This document shows positions 38,747 through 49,019 of a stretch of DNA of 64,000 nt, piece after piece; the stretch's first letter is position 1, and every line of letters begins with the position of its first letter. The DNA is taken from contig QJPP01001809.1 of the NCBI GenBank assembly GCA_003996215.1, positions 186,001 through 250,000 on the forward strand. The letters run 5' to 3'. Source of the stretch: Jaltomata sinuosa (lineage: Eukaryota > Streptophyta > Magnoliopsida > Solanales > Solanaceae). The notes under the pieces were generated by a model. It was given only the letters and a program-made list of their open reading frames with translations, ran no database searches and had not been told where the DNA came from. The position numbers and the translations under genes are program-made.

Positions 38747-39731
38747 TGATAAGTTAGTAATCTACCAACTTATTGAGTCTTTAATGATGAATTATTGCCA
38801 TGTTTTGATGAGATTTAGAGGTTCTTATGGCCTTTATTTATAAGAATGCAGGTACTTTTGGTCGGAAGTGGAAAACAAGAAAATGGATCCAAAAGAGCTT
38901 GAAAAGAGTTAAAGTATGAAAATGAGCAAAAGAGATGAAGAATCAACCAAGAGGTGCAGCAACCATGCGGTGTGCACAACCCTTGGTGCGGTTCGCACCT
39001 CTCTCCGTATGATGGTCAAAAGTGAAAGAAGATTCTGCTAAGAGGTGCAGCCTTTGTGTGACACGCACAACGGCTGGTGCGGTCGCACCTCCCTTCGGAC
39101 AAAGCCCAAACATCAGCTGAAGTCACTGGTCTACTGGAGTAGAGCCGTGCGATATGCACAGTGGCTTGTGTGATTGCACACCATGCCATACATCGCATTG
39201 CACATCTCTCGAAGAGCATTTTTGTCCAATTTTAAGTGGTGATTTGGGAACATTCTAAAACCCAATTTGGGCATTGTAATCAATCGTTTTTTACCATTTT
39301 TCATAGTTTTTGATAGCTTTGAGTAGTATTGAAGAAGTTTCTCTTTCCCAAGAAAAGATAAAGGGTTTTACTTTATTCTCTCCATCTTCAACCTTGGATT
39401 CACCATTTTTGTATTATTGATATTGGATAGTGGTTATTAGCTTCTTTAATGAAAGGGAATTGAACTACCCATTTGGTATCTTCTCTATTTCTTTTGGCAT
39501 GAGTGGCTAGTCTCCTTGTCTAGGGGTGTATTGATGATGGGTGTTTGAAATTGGGTATGGGTCTTATTTAATTGTGGTTATAATTAATAAATTGATATGG
39601 GTCTAGTGAATTCTTCATGTTTTAAATCAATAATTAATGGTTTCAAACATTGATTGAAATTACTTGATTGTGTTCTTGCTTGAGAAAGAGGTTAATAATT
39701 TTGGATAAGAATTCACTAGTGGGTACTTGGG
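38747..39731 (+). repeat. Athila-like LTR, plus orientation, cut by element H
   Basis: It starts TGATAAGTTAG and follows the minus-strand LTR of 8608-7212 in the opposite orientation, for example 'ctaccaacttattgagtc' and 'tctaggggtgta'. It ends at 39731 where H begins. About 550 bp of the LTR and the rest of the element should lie beyond the window. The bases before it (gacat, 38742-38746) belong to LTR A4. Confidence 0.75.
38950..39210. repeat. GC-rich palindrome cluster in the Athila-like LTR
   Basis: Repeats of a 'GTGCGGTCGCACCTC' type motif: ggtgtgcacaacc, 'ggtgcggttcgcacctc', 'gtgtgacacgcac', 'ggtgcggtcgcacctccc', gatatgcacagtg. The block is CpG-rich in an AT-rich neighbourhood and lies 0.2-0.46 kb from the LTR start. 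A related block is at 8235-8410 in the other copy. Confidence 0.7.
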
Positions 39732-42140
39732 TGTCATGCCCCGAGCCTACCCCCTGGATGTAACACGGGACCCAAGATCACAAGTAATCTCAAGATAACC
39801 CTCTAGCATTAGGATGACTTAAAAACTGATAACTGAAGTAAGGAGCAACTTAATCCGTTATAAAAATATAAGTTTAAAAATAACAATCTGAATTAAGCTG
39901 AATATCTGACTCTATGTCTGAAAGCCTCTACTACTAATGAGTTGTTGGGATAAGTCCCCAGCTAACTCTAAATACTGAAAACTGAAGAAAACAAACTAAA
40001 TACTGAAACGAAGCTAAACTCCAAGTCCTCGAATGAGGAGGACTCACCAAGCTGGTTGGAGGTGCTGCTGATCTACTAGCCATGGATCTGGGAGCGGGCT
40101 ACAAAATCTACATTATAATAGGATGCAGCACAAAGAGGTATGCAGTCAGTACTATGGAATGTACTGAGTATGTGAGATATGCAGATGTCAGAAATAAATA
40201 TACTTGAAAGTATGCTTAAAACTAAGTTCATGCATAGTGAGATATCTTGAGTAAATATCGCAGTTTAAGTATAAGGCATGAAACAAAAGTCAACTTCAAA
40301 ATAAGATACCATAAGACTTAAAAAGCTTGAAAACATTCATACGTGAGTTTCTCTTAACCAACACTAAACCATGATGAGTTACATGGAGTCCAGTGTCATG
40401 CATGCACACTAAAAAAATTTGTCCTAACCGGCCAAGGTTGACCCATGTAACTAGGATCCTGTCATGAGCCACGAAGGGCAAATTACGGTGGCAACGTAGT
40501 TTTGAACTTGGGTTATCTGAACCCTCATTGCTCGATGCTAAATACTACTCCCAAAATATATCATAAAGATCATATACATGTGACATATCTGATGTCAAAA
40601 CTTGTTCATAGACATAATCATATTGGCAAACCCGGATCATCATACAACTCACAAACCTTGGTTTTAAAAATAGTTCATGAGCATTAATAAAACGTCGGGA
40701 TGTCATAAAAATCATGAATACACTGTGGTGAGCCTAAGCTCCATGTCATGTCATAAATCATATGCTAAAAATCATGTGTTTGGAAACATGCCTTGTTCAT
40801 CATACTTGTAGCAAAATCATGTAGAACTTGCTCAAAACATGCATAGCTTTTATAGGTTTTAAAAATGGTATTTTTGATTGAAAACATGCAATAGGGTAAA
40901 ATCATGCTAGAAATCATTCTCAATGCATGGGATTTTGAAAATGCTTAAAGAATCTCATATGAATCATGGATAAAAGATGAGAAACCATGAATTAATGTCA
41001 ATAAACTGAATTTATAATAATTTCACAAATTGGGCAAGGGTTAGCCTTCAAATCATCTATAGGAAACCACTTATAAAAATCCATGCAAAATCATACAATT
41101 TAAAGTTAGAATTCATAGGAGAATCATGATGGACCAAATTATATAAGAACCCATAAGAATTGAGTAAGAACCCTCATATAGAAATTCATAAAATCAATTT
41201 AGAAGGTTGGGGTTTTGGGCATAAGGGTGAAGGAATTCCCTTATTGAATACCCACATACCTAAAACTTGAAGAACTTCTAGCTAGAACTTTAGGAAAGAA
41301 GCTTGGAGGAGAATCCTTAAGGTTGGAGGTGGAGACTTGGAGAAGAAATCTGAAAGAAAACTCTTGAGAGACTTTCTTGCTTGAGCTTCTATGATCTTGC
41401 TTGCTTGAAACCCTAGGTATCTTGCCTTAAGAGTCTTGAGGGAATTCTTTAGAGATAGATTGATATTTTTATGAGGAATAACCCCTTTTGGGTATTTAAA
41501 AGATGAGGGAAAGAACCTGAGGTGAGAAAATAACCAAACTATCCTTAATTAAACTCATAGGAAAAAGTGCAAAAAAATCATCGAACGACGTTTCCCATGG
41601 GCCGTCGGACTCAACCTTTGGCCTCACGGGGGCCAAATAGCCTCACTGTACAATTCCCATGCCCTGCCACTACGGGAGTCGGAATGGCCGTCAGAGTTTC
41701 CCACGGGCATCGGGATGGCCGTCAGTGTTTCCCACGCCCGTCGGCCAGCCTGTCGGATTTTGACAACTGACAATTCTTCACTAAAATGCTCATATCTTTT
41801 TACTCCAAACTTGTATTAATAGGAGGTCGGTGGCATTGGAAAGAAGATGCAAATACCTTTAATTTGGTGGGTACTAGGCTACGTAACTTTTTATATTCTA
41901 GGATATATAATTATTTGAAGTTGATCCTAGTAAGAACTTACATGAAAACTAAATCGGTAGGAGGGCTTTCAACCTAACTTTGAGCTAGGGGTCCTTTATG
42001 ACTTCAATTCACATCTAATACTCCTTAAAAACTTAGGAATTGATCTTATTACTTAGATTCATAGAAAATTCATCTAGTTCGAGTCTAGCAACAAATGAAG
42101 AATGGATCAGATCTTGGTTTAGAATTTCTGGGGTGTTACG
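39732..42140 (-). repeat. 3' LTR of element H (2409 bp)
   Basis: On the minus strand it starts CGTAACACCCC at 42140 (TG changed to CG) and ends GGGGCATGACA at 39732. The block 41575-41765 is CpG-rich with repeated 'ccca(c/t)gggc' and 'ccgtcgg' motifs. Small frames (40296-41977) are not genes. Confidence 0.8.
41575..41765. repeat. CpG-rich repeat cluster in H LTR
   Basis: Recurring 'cccatgggccgtcgg', 'ggaatggccgtcagag', tttcccacgggc, 'gggatggccgtcagtg' and 'cccacgcccgtcggcc'. The equivalent block in the right LTR is at 63440-63630. It lies about 0.4-0.6 kb from the LTR start. Confidence 0.7.
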
Positions 42141-42990
42141 ATTTCTCCCCCTTGGGATCATTCATCCTCGAATGAAGACTACTAAGTTGATATTGGAGGG
42201 AAAACAAAATTGCAATCCTATCAATGGAATTTTAATAGCTGAAATACTTCATGGTAATAGATTTCTGACTAAAATATAAATTGAGATGGATTCATGAAAC
42301 ATGTATGCATTCTGAGAGCGCATAACTGATGGGACATGAAACTGAATATCTAACATGATAACTGGTCTAGATTTAGAGTAGGGACTCAGCTGAAACTCGT
42401 AGAGAATGAACACATTCTTAGGGATCACAGTCAACTGAATGGAACATCAAACTGAGAGGAGTAGATATACTAAAAAACTATTCTTTTACAAACTGAACTT
42501 ACTATCATGGACTTAACTAAACGTAGGGTCTTCTGGCCTTAGGAATGAGTACCGGCAGGTCTGTACTGATATGATATGAGCACCCTGGGAAGGGAGTAAG
42601 AACAAGACTATTTCTGCCTAAACAACCTAGTTGATAGCCTTTAAGCTTAAGAACACCCTTCTAACTACACTAACTTCCCTGAATAGCACATTTACCATTT
42701 GCAACTAAAATTCTCACCAGTGCACATATAGATACTAAGGTCTGAGTCTGACTACCTTTTTCAACTATGTTTAAGCCTATCTTGACTAAATCTTTTTCAT
42801 CTAGAGTTACCCTCCAAGAATAACATTCCTTCTTATCATGAAAACTAACTAAACTTGAGCTCTTAACTAATGGGATCTCTAGTCGCATACAACAAAAGCC
42901 CATATATATTTCATCACCATATCCAAGCTTATAACTATTGTCGCCTTATGGTTTCTTATATCTTACACTATCTAAGACTTTTCCTCTCTT
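42141..42990 (-). other. H interior next to the 3' LTR: PPT and non-coding sequence
   Basis: The minus strand at 42156-42144 reads CCCAAGGGGGAGA, a PPT. Beyond it is about 830 bp without a recognisable protein; the frame 42670-42903 has no known motif. Confidence 0.5.
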
Positions 42991-42999
42991 CCCTAGCAA

Positions 43000-43710
43000 A
43001 ACTATGAGCTGCAACTTGAAGAACTTCTACAATAAGACGTACCAGAATTAAATACTTCTAAGATAGAACTTGAGGGATGGAGACTTGTCGATGGAAACCC
43101 TTAGCTTGGAGCTTGAAGCTTGGAGGAGTGGAGTTCTTCCTCTTTTGAAATTTAAAATGAGGGGAATGGGAAAGGTTTAGGCTAATAGGGGATAAAACCC
43201 TACTACAAGTGTCCAAAATGACCTCACTTAGGATTTACGAGAATAGGGGAAAAAACCAGAACACCCCTGACGTAAAAAAGGATTTGCAAAAAATCTTCTA
43301 CTGGACGGGCTACCCAATGGGCATTGGACCCACGATGAACTATTGGACCGGTCGTAGGAGAAGCTGTCTAAGGATTAGGGTCACTGGAGGATTCCCACGG
43401 CAGGTTCCCACGGCCCATCGCAACTGTGACACCCATGGTGACCTCCCATAGGGAAGAGGGAAAGGTAGGGGAAAGGCCACTAGGCACTTCCCATGGTAGG
43501 GCTGACGTCCTATGGAAGCTCCCATGCCCATCGCCCAAGGTTGTAAAGCTAGGAAGGCTTGTGGCTTAAGTCCACTAGACAACTCCCACGATGAGCCCCA
43601 CGGCCCGTCGAAACTCCAGTGCCCGTGGTGGTAGCCCGTGAGGACCTACAATTGTAGAAATTTTTGGGGATTCTAAGTTTGAAAGCTGGTTTAAATACCA
43701 AGGTGATACA
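43000..43710 (-). repeat. Second, diverged LTR fragment (K) inside H
   Basis: On the minus strand it starts TGTATCACCTTGG at 43710, right after a second PPT (43726-43711, CCCAGGGGGGAGATAT). The body resembles the upstream half of the H LTR in layout: 'ttgaagaacttcta', 'ggatggagacttg' and a CpG-rich 'cccacgg...cgtcg' block at 43300-43640. The left limit is approximate. It may be a truncated 3' LTR of a related subfamily that recombined into H. Confidence 0.5.
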
Positions 43711-44045
43711 ATATCTCCCCCCTGGGTTTGTGCTACCTTTATAAGTCTGTGGACCTCTCACTAATCTCTAAACTGAACTATGATCATTTTACCCTAACAG
43801 AACAGACACAAATCTAGAATCTAAAATGAATATCCACTTCCTTTTATAGCATAAGACTCTCCCTCACCTAAAAACCTAAGCCTCATTCTTTCTATCTCAT
43901 ATAGGGTTTGTACATACTATATTCATTAACTTACAACCTATTCCTTACAATGCCATGTCAAGCTTACATGGTTCTAACAACCCACAACTCTCTCTTTCTA
44001 CTACCCATCGTGACACTATACTCCTCTATCACTGCTTGTTCTAAG

Positions 44046-44645
44046 CTAAGACAACTCACAACCATACAAGAATAGGGGTCTAGGGACTATGGATGCATAA
44101 ATGAAGAAATCTAGTGACATACCTGATTCAGCTTCTGGAGGAATACTCTGACCCCGCTTGCTAGGCAGTGAAAGGAATTGGTCTTGGAGCTGAACACCAT
44201 TGTTGCTCTGCTTAGCTAAGGGGCAATCCCTGATCCTATGGCCTAACTGACCATACCCAAAACACCCCCTTTTGCCAATAAGGCACTCACCTAGATGAAA
44301 CTTACCGCAACTACTACAACGAGGGTACCTCAAGGTATTTGGATCCCTATTATGAAAAGATTGAGAATTGAGTGCAGGTGTGCTAACTGGAGATAGGGTT
44401 GGCCTGGATGACCTCTGCTGAACTGATGACCAGTTCTTACTACCAGATTTCTGCTGACTAGAGTCATGGTTCCATGTTCTGGTCTTCTTTTTCTTCCTCT
44501 TCCTCTTTTTTAGTTTCTCTTTCTCATTTAACTAGGTTGTCATCGCTTGAGCCATATGAATGGCTTTACAAAACACCGCATTCGTAACCTCATGGTCTAG
44601 TATAGGAGAATTAACATTCCTCTTGGTGTTTCTTTGCGGAGGCAT
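44046..44645 (-). pseudogene. Element H gag, short, with zinc knuckles
   Basis: ATG at 44645 (MPPQRNTKRNVNSPILDHEV), with a TAG stop at codon 38 (44534-44532). A Lys/Arg run follows (KLKKRKRKKKTRTW), then two zinc-finger-like motifs near 44320-44220: CSSCGKFHLGEC and CFGYGQLGHRIRDCP, the second with Tyr for Cys. All are in one frame. Intact gags of this type have a capsid domain of a few hundred residues between the start and the knuckle; here only about 100 codons separate them, so the capsid part has been deleted. The start codon lies inside the target duplication of element G. Confidence 0.65.
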
Positions 44646-44646
44646 T

Positions 44647-47514
44647 TGTAGTGCCCCAAACTTAAGATACACTTCCAACTCGTAAACGTGAAGGAATCAT
44701 TATGAACCAAGAGGATAAGGTTGTGAAATGGATAGTTATACAAAGGGATGCTTATACTAGGACATTTGAAGTGATATACCAAGGTTATAGAGCAAAGGGT
44801 GACTTGGAACAAAGTTTAAATTGAAGGATTCACTACGGTGGACTATTTCAAGCAAGCTAGTACAAGGTCTTACTTGTAACGGGTATATATCCCAATATAA
44901 AATGATTTAAAGGTCCTATGAAGTACCAAATTAAAGGTATTTGAGTCTAGTTTGCAATGCAACAAACTGCTTGTCCATACGAGTTTGGAGTAAAAAGTTA
45001 TGCGCATTTTACTACAGACACAAGCACTGCCCAATCACTGTGGGACATGTGGCAGCCTTGGGTAAGTCAGCCAAAAGTGGTGTATTTATATTGAAACTTT
45101 GGGATTTCGTCTCCCATACATATCATAACATAAGGTACCTGCTTAACACTTGTTTTCTTCAGTTCTTCTTCATCTCAAGCCCTCCCTAGCCTAAGGTAAG
45201 TGAATTCCTTCAAGAATCAAGTGTATTTTTCATCGTAGGTCACAGAAACATACTTAGTCAAGTATTTTCTTGAAGTAAAAGGTGTTGTTCTTGAAGATAA
45301 AAAGGGTGCAGCGATTGTATTCTTATTGATAAAGGTATGACTACTGTTCTATCCCTATAAATATGACTCTAAGAGTTGTTTTAAGTATAGTTTACGGGTA
45401 GGACTCACGAGACGGTGAAAGGAAGCCGTGATTCCATGTTTTGCCCATTGTAACTAATATATTCGGTGAGGAGGGAGTATGTAGAGGGCTGTAATGGTTG
45501 TACTGTTGAATAAACGAGGTGTGTATTATGGTGTGTATTGAGGGAGCAAGCTTGCTGCGATAATGAGGGACGCTAGGTATAGCAACACGATTTCTATGGC
45601 TCTTGCAAGCTTGTCCCTTGTCAAGTGTTTGATAAAATGCCTAAATGGATTGAGGATGTTGTTTATATGTTATTTGGCTTTCTCTCACTGTATTAAATGT
45701 TATAATTCTCGCCCAACTTAATCTATGAGATTAAAGGGTCATTTAAACGCTACTAAATAAAGAACTCCCGAGGCGGTATTTAAAAGTCGAGGGGTCAAGT
45801 TTATGACCTTGTTTGGGATATGGAATGGGATGCATATTGTAAGGAATTGATGGAGGGATTAATATTGACTTCATAGGTGGTCATAGTTCAGTTGATAAGG
45901 GAAAAATGGAGAGGTGGGATGATACACCATTTAATTCTCTTATTTGCTAAGCTTTTTGCCCGTAAGCTATTATCATCTTCCCGACCTCGCCATATTTCTT
46001 GGTTAGTCGCTTATACTATTGAATATGTTGTTATGTCATAGATAAGGAGTGTTTGATGGGAATCAATGATGCTACATAAGGGAGAGAGAGTCTCGAACTA
46101 AGGTATGTAAAGCTAAAACCTCTTTTCGCCATCAAGGCACGACCTAGAGTCACATGTTCCTCCTATAAAGGTCCTCATAGATTATATGCTTCTTGAAAGA
46201 AAAGCTTAATTCTATTATAGGTCTCTCTCGAGTGGAGTTCTAAACCTATAGAGTTATAGTACTCATTTCTTGTCAAAGAAGTCACATGTTTCACACGATC
46301 ATACATGTCTTTAGTTGAAACTCTTAGAAGTTACCGAGCATATATGTCACGAACTTAGAGAAATTAATTGGCCACAAAATAGACCTGAGTATATAAGATC
46401 ACATAGATATATAATTCTTCAGCTAAAAGAAAGTAATCAATATTCAGATAAAGAGTTATATGATTTATAAGTTGCCTACTATGAGCCTTTACAAGCAAGA
46501 TGAGATTATAGCCTACTCTGCAGTATGGGGTGGGTATTATTAGGGCCACTACGTGTGACGCTATTCTGTGCACAGAATTTAAATAGAGTCAGCTGGAACT
46601 TCCTATCGTGGATTCCCTGACTACACAGGCCTGCGGGCAGACCTTACAGGAGCCCTGGAGGACGTACCTTGACAGACCACGTTATCAAGACTATGAGATT
46701 TCACACATGGTTGTGATAGTTGGTTACAGATGCCTAACATGTGTCACCGATCGCCAACAGCAGGCCATCTTATGACTTCCTGACAGTTAGTATTACATAA
46801 AGAGATAAATTATGTAAAAGGGTAAAGATGTCACCTAGGAAAATTCTAGGGATTTTAAACATATGTAACATATGTAATTAAGTAGTGTATAAGACGTTAT
46901 ATAAGGACCCCTGATAATTGGTCATTGTATTAGTTTCACTTTCAGTTTCAAATTACATTCCCTGTATGTGTTTGCTCAGATTTTCCTATCTTTGATATTC
47001 AATTCAGTGAGCATTCTTATATGTCTACTTGTTATTCAGTCTGCTTCACATACCAGTACATGTTTCATATATACTGACGTCCCTTTATTTTTGGGTGCTG
47101 CATTTTATGAATGCAGGCTCAGGTACTCAGGCTAGCAGACATCCACAGTAGACCAGTGTCTTCCCGTTGATCAGTTGGTAAGATCCACCTCTCTCTGGAG
47201 CTATCAGATGCCTAGGTCACATGTTTTGGATTCATGTAAATATCGTATGTTGGGTATGTCGGGGCCCTTTCCCGACTAGTTATTAGATTTTCAGTTGCAA
47301 ACTCTTTAGAGGGTTCTTAGACATAGTTTTATTTCAGCTGTACAGTTTGTCTAGTGGGCCCTTCAGTTATTTATGTTTTAGAATATGTAAACACATGTTG
47401 ATGTCCATATTGTTTCTTATCAGTTTATAACTTTATCATGAGTTTAGTATATATGTTTAGCAGGTTCTCTTATAATTCACTTGACGTCCGCCCCTCCTAG
47501 CTAGGGGCGTGACA
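44647..47514 (+). repeat. 5' LTR of element G
   Basis: Starts TGTAGTGCCCC, ends GGGGCGTGACA. A TATA-like box is at 45356-45363 (tataaata). Near the end is the hairpin CGCCCCT/AGGGGCG (47489-47509). Compared with the 3' LTR it carries an extra 'acatatgta' near 46862. Frames within it are shared with the 3' LTR and show no domain. Confidence 0.9.
45356..45363 (+). promoter_or_regulatory. TATA box of element G 5' LTR
   Basis: 'ccctataaatatg', 0.7 kb from the LTR start, kept in the 3' LTR at 53656-53663. The solo LTR S has cataaata at this place. Confidence 0.55.
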
Positions 47515-47518
47515 AACT

Positions 47519-47530
47519 TGGTATCAGAGC
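47519..47530 (+). other. Primer binding site of element G (tRNA-Met type)
   Basis: TGGTATCAGAGC, four bases after the 5' LTR end, the standard initiator-tRNA-Met-type PBS. Confidence 0.9.
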
Positions 47531-47733
47531 ATAAGGTTCAAGTGTCCCAGGGAGTCTAAGAAGCCGTGTCTAGTAGGACCTTCCTTATGAATATGTTGCG
47601 CACCACATTTATAATTAAGGGACTACACGGGCATTTAGGAATCTGACCTTCTATTAAAATCTAGATCGTGCAGTAGAGCTAAGTCATAGAAAGTTACTTA
47701 TGACTCACATTCTGCTTATTTGTGATACAGATC

Positions 47734-49019
47734 ATGTCTACCAAAGATACCGATAATGTAGGCCATAGGGCCACTACTAGCACTAATCAGGAGGCAGCCA
47801 CTATAGAGCATTCTCCAGTATTAGCAGATCAGACCAGGGCTCAAGAGGTCTTGCCAAGTACTCAGGTGCCTAGAACAGAAGGGCATATAGGAGTTTCTAC
47901 ACCTCCAGTAGCATCAACAACAGTTTCTACACTGCCTGTACCACCACCAGGTGCCTCAGAGCATGATCTTAGAGGAGCAATATAGTTGTTCACCCAGTTA
48001 GTAGTTGCTCAAGTCCAAGGACAGAATGTTGCTACACATAATACTATTCAGGGGGAGACTGCCGGATCTAGAATTCGTGATTTCCTCAGGATGATCACCC
48101 GGTGTTTATAGGATCTAGTGTGAAAGAGGACCCTCAACAGTTTATAGATGAGATCAACAGAATCTTTAGGGTTATGCATATATCTGAGACTGAGGCTGTG
48201 GAATTAGCCTCCTATTAGCTAAAAGATGTTGCCATTTCCTGGCATGAGATGTGGGTGTCCAAGGTCCCAAACGCCCCTCCAGCAATTTGGGAAGAATTCT
48301 CGAGGGCCTTTATGGATCACTTTTTACCTTTAGAGCTTAGGAAAGTGAGGGTGGATGAATTTCTATCCTTACGACAGAATAACCTCAGTGTTAAGGAGTA
48401 TAGCATGCGATTTACGCAGTTAGCCAGATTTGCTCCAGAGATGGTCAGCACCCAGAGGGCGAGGATGCATTACTTTGTGGGTGGCCTCGGAGATCATTTG
48501 ATTGACTCTTTGCAGTTGCTGCACTTAATAATGATATGGATATTGCTAGACTGACGGCATATGCACAGTAGGCAGAGGATCGCATTTGTGACCGCAGGGC
48601 AGACAGATCAGAAAGGGAGCAGAGTAAGAGGGCCAGGGCAGCTGGCAGGTATCACAGAAGTGATAGGGTTTCCTCCAGCAGAGGTCCACCTAGGTAGGCT
48701 CAGTCGGCATCCAGCTTCACAGCTAGTGCTCCAGCTCAATCATCAAGGTCCAGATAGGATCAGAGTCAGACTTTTAGGGCACCAGGCCCTCACTATCAGA
48801 GAGGTACTGGTCGGGGATTACCACCTCATCCTACTTGCAGATAATATGGTCGTTCTCATTTTGGAGAGTGCTTATATGGCTCTACTGCTTGTTACGGGTG
48901 CAGATTTGAGGGTCACAAGATGCGTGATTGTCCTAGACTTAGAGCTGAGGGAAGGGGTGATAGATCACTGTCCACGGGCTCTGTAGGAGCATCCCCTTCT
49001 TCAGCACCACCTTCATCTC
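47734..49019 (+). pseudogene. Element G gag
   Basis: It starts at the ATG at 47734 (MSTKDTDNVGHRATT). A TAG stop stands at 47983, and a frame change near 48090 precedes the capsid-like region at about 48110-48530 (VKEDPQQFIDEINRIFRVMH, WEEFSRAFMDHFLPLELR, SVKEYSMRFTQLARFAPEMV), which matches the Retrotrans_gag family. Another frame change comes before the zinc knuckle near 48885-48930 (CYGCRFEGHKMRDCP), which has a complete CCHC set. An Arg/Gly-rich linker leads to the protease in the same frame. Confidence 0.85.

Noticed and set aside
43209..43582. Frames in both strands rich in Arg/Gly/Pro
   Set aside because: Come from the CpG-rich repeat block of LTR fragment K.
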